Origin: an uncultured bacterium
GTDB taxonomy: Bacteria; Actinomycetota; Actinomycetes; S36-B12
Assembly: GCA_903908025.1 (NCBI GenBank)
Contig: CAIVQM010000398.1
Coordinates: 1 to 5,210 of the forward strand
Direction of reading: 5' to 3'
Length of the DNA: 5,210 bases
Shown piece by piece: positions 1-5,210 of this stretch. Position 1 is the first letter of the stretch; every line of letters starts with the position of its first letter. The notes under the pieces are model-generated. The model searched no databases, had not been told where the DNA came from, and saw only the letters and a list, made by a program, of their open reading frames with translations. The translations under genes were made by a program, and so were the position numbers.

Positions 1-66
1 ACTTCAAGGGCCGGTCCCCCATAGGCTGACGGTCGCGGGCATCGCACGCCCGGCGGAAACCTCTGT
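1..66 (+). promoter_or_regulatory. Probable pntAB leader and promoter region (partial)
   Basis: This non-coding stretch precedes pntA. A TANNNT-type -10 candidate, TAGGCT, is at 22-27. Its -35 region would fall at or before the left edge and cannot be judged. A short inverted repeat, CGGGC at 36-40 and GCCCG at 48-52, would sit in the 5' leader. Neither signal is strong in GC-rich DNA, and no known operator is recognised. Confidence 0.2.
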
Positions 67-68
67 TT

Positions 69-72
69 GGAG
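69..72 (+). promoter_or_regulatory. Ribosome binding site deciding the pntA start
   Basis: GGAG lies 6 nt upstream of the TTG at 79. It overlaps the alternative TTG codon at 67, so if that upstream codon were used this motif would lie inside the gene. The sequence before TTG 67 (GGCGGA at 52-57) is a weaker match to the Shine-Dalgarno sequence. Protein alignment also favours the start at 79. Confidence 0.6.
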
Positions 73-78
73 ACTGAG

Positions 79-1608
79 TTGCTCATCGGAGTCCCTGCTG
101 AATCCCGATCCGGCGAGACCCGGGTAGCCGCCACCCCAAAGACCGTCGAGCAGTTGATCGGCTTGGGTTACGACGTCCTGGTCGAGTCCGGTGCCGGTGC
201 GGCCGCTGCGTTCTCGGACGATGCCTTCCGGGCCGCGGGTGCGTCGATCGGTTCGGCAACGGATGCTTGGGGCGCGGATGTCGTCTTCCACGTCAATGCA
301 CCGTCCGACGAGGAGATCGCACTGCTGCACGACGGAGCCACCGTCATCAGCATCATGAGTCCTGCGCTGTCGCCCGAGTTAGTGGACAAACTGGCGGCGC
401 GCGACGTCACTGCGATGGCGATGGATGCCGTTCCGCGCATCTCCCGTGCGCAGTCACTCGATGTCCTCAGTTCCATGGCGAACATCGCCGGCTACCGCGC
501 AGTCATCGAGGCGGCCAACGTCTTCGGCCGGTTCTTCACCGGCCAGGTCACCGCGGCAGGGAAGGTGCCGCCGGCGAAGGTCCTGGTCGCCGGCGTCGGC
601 GTCGCGGGCCTTGCCGCGATCGGCACGGCGAGTTCGCTCGGTGCGATCGTGCGCGCGACCGACCCGCGGCCGGAGGTCGCCGACCAGGTGAAGTCGCTCG
701 GTGGCGAGTACATGGCGATCGAGTCGCCTGAGGTCGAGGTCAGTGCCACGGGATACGCCAAGGAGATGGGCGACGACTACAAGGCACGCGAGGCGAAGAT
801 GTACGCCGAGCAGACCAAGGACGTCGACATCATCATCACCACTGCGCTCATCCCCGGCAGGCCCGCTCCGCGACTGATCACAGCAGACATGGTCGCCACG
901 ATGAAGGCCGGCTCGGTCATCGTCGACATGGCAGCATCCAACGGCGGAAACGTCGAGGGTTCGAAGCCTGGCGAGGTCGTCGTGACCCCCAACAACGTGA
1001 CCATCGTCGGCTACACCGACCTTGCCGGTCGGCTGCCTACCCAGGCATCGCAGCTGTACGGAACCAACCTCGTCAACCTGATGAAACTCATGACACCCGG
1101 CAAGGACGGGCTGCTCGTCCTCGACTGGGACGACGTCGTGCAGCGGTCGATGACCATTGCGCGCAATCGCGAGAAGACATGGCCACCACCTCCTGTCCAA
1201 GTGTCGGCAGCGCCGGCAGCGGCCAAGACCGCACCGGTTGCTGTCAAGGAGGCGAAGGCTCCGGCCGGACCGGGACGCAAGTACCTGATCACCGGCATCG
1301 GCGCGCTCTTCCTGTTCCTGATCACGGCAGCCGCCCCTGCCGAACTCACGGTGAACATCACCGTCTTCGTTCTCGCGATCGTGATCGGCTACTACGTCAT
1401 CGGGCACGTGCATCACGCGCTGCACACCCCGCTGATGTCGATCACCAACGCGATCTCCGGCATCATCGTGGTTGGCGCCCTCCTGCAGATCGGCAAGGGT
1501 GACACCGTCGTGACGGTCCTCGCGTTCATCGCCACGCTGCTGGCGAGCATCAACATCTTCGGTGGCTTCGCCGTCACGCGCCGCATGCTGGGGATGTTCC
1601 AGCGATGA
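79..1608 (+). CDS. pntA: NAD(P) transhydrogenase subunit alpha (fused NAD domain plus membrane segment)
   Basis: Alpha subunit of the proton-translocating transhydrogenase, which binds NAD(H) and reduces NADP+ with NADH using the proton gradient at the cytoplasmic membrane. With a TTG start at 79 the protein is 509 residues, close to E. coli PntA (510). Its first residues, LIGVPAE, line up with the remembered E. coli start RIGIPRE. The TTG is preceded by GGAG at 69-72 with 6 nt spacing. An in-frame TTG at 67 would add four residues but has a poorer ribosome site. Visible motifs are the RQD loop (R120, Q125, D128), the Rossmann glycine motif GVGVAG at 172-177 followed by a DPRPE segment, and LPTQASQLYGTNLVNL. 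An Ala/Pro/Lys linker follows WPPPPVQVSA. Four membrane helices lie near 402-421, 426-444, 455-472 and 476-499. The gene overlaps pntB by ATGA. The family assignment is essentially certain; the exact start is inferred. Confidence 0.97.
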   Translation: MLIGVPAESRSGETRVAATPKTVEQLIGLGYDVLVESGAGAAAAFSDDAFRAAGASIGSATDAWGADVVFHVNAPSDEEIALLHDGATVISIMSPALSPELVDKLAARDVTAMAMDAVPRISRAQSLDVLSSMANIAGYRAVIEAANVFGRFFTGQVTAAGKVPPAKVLVAGVGVAGLAAIGTASSLGAIVRATDPRPEVADQVKSLGGEYMAIESPEVEVSATGYAKEMGDDYKAREAKMYAEQTKDVDIIITTALIPGRPAPRLITADMVATMKAGSVIVDMAASNGGNVEGSKPGEVVVTPNNVTIVGYTDLAGRLPTQASQLYGTNLVNLMKLMTPGKDGLLVLDWDDVVQRSMTIARNREKTWPPPPVQVSAAPAAAKTAPVAVKEAKAPAGPGRKYLITGIGALFLFLITAAAPAELTVNITVFVLAIVIGYYVIGHVHHALHTPLMSITNAISGIIVVGALLQIGKGDTVVTVLAFIATLLASINIFGGFAVTRRMLGMFQR

Positions 1609-3014
1609 CCATGGAATCCGTCGCGATCGCGGCGTACCTCGTGGCAGCACTGCTCTTCATCATGAGCCTTGCGGGGCTCTCGAAGCACGAGTCGGCCAAG
1701 AGCGGTATCTGGTTCGGCATCGCCGGCATGGTCATCGCCGTGCTAGCGACCGTCGGACTGGCGTTCTCGGAGGCCATCTCGACCCTTGGCGCCGTCCTCA
1801 TGGGCATCGCCATCGTCGTCGGCGCCGTCATTGGCCTGTGGCGCGCACGCGTTGTTCAGATGACCGGCATGCCCGAGCTGATCGCGCTTCTGCACAGCTT
1901 CGTCGGCCTTGCGGCCGTGCTCGTCGGCTGGGCCGGCTTCTACATGGTCGAGGCCCTCGGCGATGCGCAGACGGAGGTCAGCAGCGACCTGCTCGGCATC
2001 CACCACGGCGAGGTCATCGTCGGCGTGTTCATCGGTGCCGTCACCTTCACCGGTTCCATCGTCGCATTCCTCAAACTCTCGGCTCGGATCGACTCCAAGC
2101 CCATGATGCTGCCGGGCAAGAACGCCCTCAACATCGGCGCACTGGTGCTCTTTGCCGCGCTGACGGTGTGGTTCGTCATCACCCCGAACATCGGGATCCT
2201 CATCGCGGGCACGGTCCTGGCACTCCTGCTGGGCTGGCACCTCGTGGCATCCATCGGCGGCGGCGACATGCCGGTCGTGGTGTCGATGCTCAACAGCTAC
2301 TCCGGCTGGGCGGCAGCGGCGTCGGGCTTCCTGCTCGGCAACAACCTGCTGATCGTGACGGGTGCGCTCGTCGGCTCGTCGGGTGCGTACCTGAGCTACA
2401 TCATGTGCGAGGCGATGAACCGTTCCTTCATCTCCGTCATTGCCGGTGGGTTCGGCATCGAGGCACCTGCCTCAGGCGACGTCGACTACGGCGAGCACCA
2501 TGAGATCAGCGCCGAGGAGGTTGCTGACCTGCTGAAGGACGCCTCCTCCGTCATCATCACGCCCGGCTACGGCATGGCCGTCGCGCAGGCGCAGTACCCC
2601 GTTGCCGAACTGACCCGTCAGCTGCGTGAACGAGGCGTCAATGTGCGGTTCGGCATCCACCCGGTGGCCGGTCGGCTGCCGGGGCACATGAACGTGCTGC
2701 TTGCCGAGGCGAAGGTGCCGTACGACATCGTGCTGGAGATGGATGAGCTCAACGACGACTTCCCGTCGACCGACGTGGTGCTGGTGATCGGCGCCAACGA
2801 CACCGTCAATCCGGCAGCCGAGGACGATCCCACGTCGCCGATCGCGGGCATGCCGGTGCTGCGGGTGTGGGGGGCGAAGGACGTCATCGTGTTCAAGCGA
2901 TCAATGGCTGTGGGCTATGCCGGTGTGCAGAACCCGCTGTTCTTCAAGGACAACAGTTCAATGCTGTTCGGTGATGCCAAGGATCGCGTCGAGGACATCC
3001 TCAAGGCGATGTAG
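1605..3014 (+). CDS. pntB: NAD(P) transhydrogenase subunit beta
   Basis: Beta subunit of the same complex. It carries the rest of the proton channel and the cytoplasmic NADP(H)-binding domain III. The product is 469 residues, near the E. coli length of 462. The first ~285 residues are strongly hydrophobic, multi-helix membrane sequence. It contains MPELIALLHSFVGLAAVLVG with His97, matching E. coli beta His91 needed for proton transfer, and LNSYSGW with Asn230, matching the conserved channel Asn222. Domain III shows GYGMAVAQAQ at 321-330, FGIHPVAGRLPGHMNVLLAEA, GANDTVNPAAEDDP at 396-409, and FKRSM...GYAGVQNPLFF near the end. All are NADP-site signatures of the family. The ATG at 1605 overlaps the pntA stop and has GGGGA 10 nt upstream. 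The ATG at 1611 is possible but less well spaced. I infer coupled translation and equal production with PntA. Confidence 0.98.
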   Translation: MTMESVAIAAYLVAALLFIMSLAGLSKHESAKSGIWFGIAGMVIAVLATVGLAFSEAISTLGAVLMGIAIVVGAVIGLWRARVVQMTGMPELIALLHSFVGLAAVLVGWAGFYMVEALGDAQTEVSSDLLGIHHGEVIVGVFIGAVTFTGSIVAFLKLSARIDSKPMMLPGKNALNIGALVLFAALTVWFVITPNIGILIAGTVLALLLGWHLVASIGGGDMPVVVSMLNSYSGWAAAASGFLLGNNLLIVTGALVGSSGAYLSYIMCEAMNRSFISVIAGGFGIEAPASGDVDYGEHHEISAEEVADLLKDASSVIITPGYGMAVAQAQYPVAELTRQLRERGVNVRFGIHPVAGRLPGHMNVLLAEAKVPYDIVLEMDELNDDFPSTDVVLVIGANDTVNPAAEDDPTSPIAGMPVLRVWGAKDVIVFKRSMAVGYAGVQNPLFFKDNSSMLFGDAKDRVEDILKAM

Positions 3015-3027
3015 CGAGTCGAAGCGG
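3015..3027. other. Convergent 13-bp gap between pntB and upp
   Basis: Only 13 bp separate the TAG of pntB from the TAA of upp on the opposite strand. No hairpin followed by a T-run fits in the gap. Any terminator for either gene must therefore lie inside the neighbour's coding sequence. Confidence 0.8.
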
Positions 3028-3666
3028 TTAGACGACGCCGTAGAGGCGATCGCCGGCGTCGCCGAGGCCGGGCACGATGTAGCCCTTCTCGTTGAGCCGC
3101 TCGTCAAGGGCGGCCGTGACGACGGTGACAACCGCATCGCGCCCGGCGAAGGCCTCCTCCATGTGGGCAATCCCCTCGGGTGCCGCGAGCAGGCAGATCG
3201 CCGTGACTTCCCGGGCGCCGCGCGAGAGCAGCAGGTCGATGGCGGCGACGAGGGTGCCACCGGTGGCCAGCATGGGATCCAGGACGAACACCTGACGGTC
3301 ATGCAGATCGTGGGGGAGCCGGTCGGCGTAGGTGGTCGCCAGGAGCGACGTCTCATCGCGCACCATGCCGAGGAAGCCGACCTCGGCCGTGGGCATGAGC
3401 TTCATCATCCCGTTGAGCATGCCGAGCCCGGCCCGGAGGATGGGGACCACGATCGGCCGGGGATCGGCCATCTCGACACCCTGCGCCTCGGACACCGGGG
3501 TCTGGATCGTGACCGGCTGCACGCGCAGCCCATCGGTCGCCTCATAGGCGAGCAGGGTTACGAGCTCCTCGGCCAGCAGACGGAAGGTGGCCGACGAGGT
3601 CTCCTCCCGACGCAGGCGCGTCAGCTTGTGGGCGACGAGGGGATGATCGATCACCAGGGTCCGCAT
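3028..3666 (-). CDS. upp: Uracil phosphoribosyltransferase
   Basis: Cytosolic enzyme of pyrimidine salvage that makes UMP from uracil and PRPP. The protein is 212 residues from the ATG at 3666, the usual family length of about 208-213. It starts MRTLVIDHPLVAHKLTRLR, typical for UPRTases. Motifs are VPILRAGLGML around 74-84, the PRPP-binding loop VLDPMLATGGTL at 128-139, and the C-terminal uracil-binding segment YIVPGLGDAGDRLYG at 196-210. The frame stays open upstream to 3831, but that extension lacks family similarity and would cover the divergent neighbour, so the ATG is preferred. There is no Shine-Dalgarno sequence before the ATG. A -10 element 7 nt upstream instead suggests leaderless translation. 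The gene runs convergent to pntB and divergent from the tadA operon, so it is probably transcribed alone. Confidence 0.97.
   Translation of the reverse strand: MRTLVIDHPLVAHKLTRLRREETSSATFRLLAEELVTLLAYEATDGLRVQPVTIQTPVSEAQGVEMADPRPIVVPILRAGLGMLNGMMKLMPTAEVGFLGMVRDETSLLATTYADRLPHDLHDRQVFVLDPMLATGGTLVAAIDLLLSRGAREVTAICLLAAPEGIAHMEEAFAGRDAVVTVVTAALDERLNEKGYIVPGLGDAGDRLYGVV
3033..3061 (+). terminator. Possible stem-loop terminating pntAB, inside the 3' end of upp
   Basis: CGACGCCG at 3033-3040 and CGGCGTCG at 3054-3061 form a perfect 8-bp GC-rich stem with a 13-nt loop. The loop itself holds part of the palindrome GGCGATCGCC. It begins 19 nt after the pntB stop. No T-run follows, so it would be a non-canonical terminator. 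The bases also encode the conserved UPRTase GDAGDR and GVV residues, so the symmetry may be a by-product of codon use. Confidence 0.25.
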
Positions 3667-3724
3667 GCTGCCGAGAGTAGTGGTCTGGCCAACCTCGAGG
3701 CATCCCGCATGACACCATGCAGGT
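3667..3724. promoter_or_regulatory. Divergent intergenic region between upp and the tadA operon
   Basis: These 58 bp must hold at least the upp promoter (TACTCT on the minus strand at 3674-3679). They may also hold the start of the rightward operon. An inverted repeat GCATG-ACAC-CATGC lies at 3707-3720, directly before the GTG at 3725. On the plus strand the closest -10-like string is CACCAT at 3713-3718, one mismatch from TANNNT and 6 nt before the GTG. This is too weak to call a promoter. Confidence 0.5.
3674..3679 (-). promoter_or_regulatory. -10 element of upp, consistent with a leaderless mRNA
   Basis: On the minus strand TACTCT matches the actinobacterial TANNNT -10 consensus and ends 7 nt before the A of the upp ATG. 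That spacing would put transcription start at the start codon. No Shine-Dalgarno sequence is present in the gap (CGGCAGC), which fits leaderless translation. No convincing -35 is visible 16-18 nt further upstream. Confidence 0.45.
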
Positions 3725-4216
3725 GTGAGCGCTGAGGAGGTAACTGCGGACGTCGTCGACTTCGCTGTCGCGGCGTATCGCGAGGAGGGCCGCTGGACGG
3801 TCGTGTCCCTCCCTCCGGCGGCCGTGATCACGGCCGAGGGCTTCGTGGCATCACTCCGTCAACTCCCTGGAGAAGGGGGAGTCTTCGGTGCCGTGTCCGT
3901 CGCTGATGAGTTCTTCATCCTGGCGCACACCGTGCGCGACGGGGTGCGCCTGATGATCAGTGATGCGGTGGCACTCCTCGACTGGTCACTTGCCCAGGAG
4001 GCGGCCGAGCTGATCGGCCTGGAATGGGACGAGGCGGATATCGAGGACTACGAGGCCGCGGGCGACGTGTCGCTGTGCGTCGACTTCGGCCTCGACGGTG
4101 CCGAGCTGATCATGATCTGCCAGGACGAGGAGCTCTACCCCGACGAGCAGGTCCGGGCTGTTGCGAAGCGACTTGGGTTCGCGAAGGAGCTCGCGGCCAC
4201 GCTGCGCGGACGATGA
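3725..4216 (+). CDS. tRNA adenosine deaminase-associated protein (actinobacterial family, function unknown)
   Basis: A 163-residue soluble protein with no signal peptide or membrane helix. Its position directly before tadA and its sequence (GAVSVADEFFILAHTVRDGVR, then SDAVALLDW, then WDEADIEDYEAAGD) match my recollection of the actinobacterial family annotated as putative tRNA adenosine deaminase-associated protein (TIGR03941). The biochemical role is not known; a function in TadA expression, assembly or tRNA handling is only inferred from linkage. The protein is strongly acidic, about 32 Asp/Glu against about 11 Lys/Arg by eye. The GTG at 3725 is the only plausible start. It has no proper Shine-Dalgarno upstream, only AGG one base before it, whereas GAGGAGG occurs inside the gene at 3734-3740 with no start codon after it. 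The stop overlaps the tadA ATG as ATGA. Confidence 0.85.
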   Translation: MSAEEVTADVVDFAVAAYREEGRWTVVSLPPAAVITAEGFVASLRQLPGEGGVFGAVSVADEFFILAHTVRDGVRLMISDAVALLDWSLAQEAAELIGLEWDEADIEDYEAAGDVSLCVDFGLDGAELIMICQDEELYPDEQVRAVAKRLGFAKELAATLRGR

Positions 4217-4689
4217 TCCCCGTCACCGACGAGCAAGCCATGGAATTGGCCATGGATCAGGCGCGCACGGGCGGGGCGACCGGCGAGATCCCGATCGGAG
4301 CCGTCATCCTCGATGGGCAGGGCGCAGTGGTCGCCCGCGCGCACAACCGCCGCGAATCCCTGGTGGATCCGACCGCGCACGCTGAGGTCCTCGCACTTCG
4401 CGAGGCGGCGTCAGCCCTGGGTCGTTGGCGGTTGGACGACTGCACGATGGTCGTGACCCTCGAGCCCTGCCCCATGTGCGCAGGGGCGATCGTGATGGCA
4501 CGTGTGCGACGACTCGTCTTCGGTGCATGGAATGAGGAGTACGGAGCGGCCGGCTCCCGTTGGGACCTGGTCCGCGATCGCCGACTCAACCACCGTTCCG
4601 AGGTGATCGGCGGCGTGCGAGCCGATGAGTGTGGTGCGATGGTCACGGAGTTCATGCTGACCCAACGAGTCGCGCCGGAGGAACGATGA
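4213..4689 (+). CDS. tadA: tRNA-specific adenosine deaminase (A34 to inosine)
   Basis: Zinc-dependent deaminase of the cytidine/deoxycytidylate deaminase fold. It converts the wobble adenosine of tRNA-Arg(ACG) to inosine so that one tRNA reads several Arg codons. The protein is 158 residues, slightly shorter than E. coli TadA (167). The zinc and catalytic signature is complete: H56-A-E58 within TAHAEVLALREA, and C86-P-M-C89 within EPCPMCAGAIV, one residue off E. coli numbering. Substrate-side segments GEIPIGAVI and AHNRRE near the N-terminus, and RLNHRSEVIGGV and ECGAMVTEFM near the C-terminus, are also present. The frame is open upstream to 4024, but family length and the ATGA overlap with the preceding gene set the ATG at 4213. 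There is no nearby Shine-Dalgarno sequence, so translation probably depends on coupling to the upstream gene. An ATG at 4240 is less likely. Confidence 0.96.
   Translation: MIPVTDEQAMELAMDQARTGGATGEIPIGAVILDGQGAVVARAHNRRESLVDPTAHAEVLALREAASALGRWRLDDCTMVVTLEPCPMCAGAIVMARVRRLVFGAWNEEYGAAGSRWDLVRDRRLNHRSEVIGGVRADECGAMVTEFMLTQRVAPEER
4677..4681 (+). promoter_or_regulatory. Strong ribosome binding site of the LytR_C gene
   Basis: GGAGG lies inside the last codons of tadA, 4 nt before the overlapping ATG. It is the clearest Shine-Dalgarno match at any gene start in the window. It suggests that this gene can be initiated independently as well as by coupling to tadA. Confidence 0.6.
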
Positions 4690-5210
4690 CATCACTGCGC
4701 GAGAGCCCGATCCGCAGGCAGAAGCCGTCGCGTCCGACCTGGCTGACGGCCCTGCTGATCGTGGTGGCCCTGCTGGTCGTGGTGGGCATCGGGTACGGGA
4801 TCCTGAGCCTGGTGCGCGGGTCGTCGGACTCGTCTGCGTCGGACTCGCCCGCTGCTGTGCCCACGCCGTGCGTGACGACCATGGTCGCGGCAGGCGATGC
4901 ACTTCCGCAGCCGGTGAAGGTGAAGGTCAACGTCTACAACGCCACCGCAACGTCCGGTCTCGCCAGCAAGACGGCGACTGCCGTCGAGAAGCGGGGCTTC
5001 ACGATCGTAGATGTGGCGAATGACCCGACAGGCAAGCCAATCACCGGGGTTGCCCAGATTCGCTACGGCCCGAAGGGAGAGAGCGGCGCTCGACTCCTGC
5101 AGCTCTACCTGCCGGGAGCGGAGATGGTGCAGTTGGACCGCAAGGGCCGGCAGGTTGACCTTGCTGTCGGTGACGCGTACACCGAACTCGTGCCTCAGGA
5201 TGAGGTAGAC
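4686..5210 (+). CDS. Membrane-anchored LytR_C-domain protein (3' end beyond the window)
   Basis: The frame is open for 175 codons to the window edge with no stop. The ATG at 4686 overlaps the tadA stop as ATGA and is preceded by a strong GGAGG at 4677-4681, 4 nt away. The N-terminus is basic and cytoplasmic (residues 1-19). A single membrane helix covers about 20-43 (WLTALLIVVALLVVVGIGYG). It is followed by a Ser/Asp-rich spacer and a lone Cys62. Residues from about 78 to 168 resemble the LytR_C domain (PF13399): VKVNVYNATATSGLASKTA, EKRGFTIVDVANDP, VAQIRYGPKGESGARLLQLY. The domain occurs at the C-terminus of LytR-CpsA-Psr cell-wall proteins and also as a stand-alone anchored protein in actinobacteria; its exact role is unknown. 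The predicted topology is N-in with the domain outside. The LytR_C domain looks nearly complete, so little of the protein is probably missing. Confidence 0.85.
   Translation, partial: MTSLRESPIRRQKPSRPTWLTALLIVVALLVVVGIGYGILSLVRGSSDSSASDSPAAVPTPCVTTMVAAGDALPQPVKVKVNVYNATATSGLASKTATAVEKRGFTIVDVANDPTGKPITGVAQIRYGPKGESGARLLQLYLPGAEMVQLDRKGRQVDLAVGDAYTELVPQDEVD

Noticed and set aside
454..1650. 398-codon open frame on the minus strand opposite pntA
   Set aside because: It is antisense to the unambiguous pntA coding sequence, is rich in Arg, Asp and His as expected for a GC-rich shadow frame, and shows no recognisable domain.
1562..2503. 313-codon open frame on the plus strand overlapping pntB
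   Set aside because: It has a low-complexity, Arg/His-rich translation in a different frame from the clear pntB gene and no family motifs.
2917..3735. 272-codon open frame on the plus strand opposite upp
   Set aside because: It is a shadow of upp, which has complete UPRTase motifs on the minus strand. Its translation has no domain.
3667..3831. Upstream extension of upp to a start at 3831
   Set aside because: The extra 55 residues lack UPRTase similarity, would overlap the divergent 163-residue gene, and are inconsistent with family length and the -10 element at 3674-3679.
4024..4212. Upstream extension of tadA to a start at 4024
   Set aside because: It would add 63 Arg/Gly-rich residues in a frame shadowing the preceding gene. 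The ATG at 4213 gives the normal TadA length and an ATGA overlap.
1..5210. tRNA genes, CRISPR arrays, insertion sequences, riboswitches or long repeats
   Set aside because: I looked for them and saw none. Non-coding space totals only about 150 bp and shows no regularly spaced repeats or cloverleaf-like segments.

Overview
The window reads as chromosomal DNA of a high-GC Gram-positive bacterium (Actinomycetota). The evidence is strongly GC-biased third codon positions, a gene pair (tRNA adenosine deaminase-associated protein plus tadA) that is characteristic of actinobacteria, a TANNNT-type -10 element placed for a leaderless transcript, and TTG/GTG starts. Five genes fill almost all of the 5.2 kb. 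I see no RNA genes, mobile elements, CRISPR arrays or long repeats.

Left half (79-3014, + strand): pntA and pntB encode the two subunits of the membrane-bound, proton-translocating NAD(P) transhydrogenase. The pair uses the E. coli-like architecture, with the NAD domain and four membrane helices fused in the alpha subunit. The stop of pntA and the start of pntB overlap as ATGA, so this is a translationally coupled operon. The complex moves hydride between NADH and NADP+ at the cost of proton-motive force and so supplies NADPH.

Middle (3028-3666, - strand): upp, uracil phosphoribosyltransferase (pyrimidine salvage), converges on pntB with only 13 bp between the stop codons. Its promoter appears to place transcription start at the ATG itself. 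A 58-bp divergent region separates it from the next operon.

Right half (3725-5210, + strand): a run of three genes in which each stop overlaps the next start as ATGA. They are an acidic 163-residue protein of the actinobacterial tRNA adenosine deaminase-associated family, tadA (A-to-I editing of the tRNA wobble base), and a membrane-anchored LytR_C-domain protein that runs off the right edge.

The content is mostly housekeeping. I did not find a clearly new system. The items most worth a second look are the unexplained partner protein of TadA, the E. coli-type fused PntA in an apparent actinobacterium, and the leaderless upp promoter.
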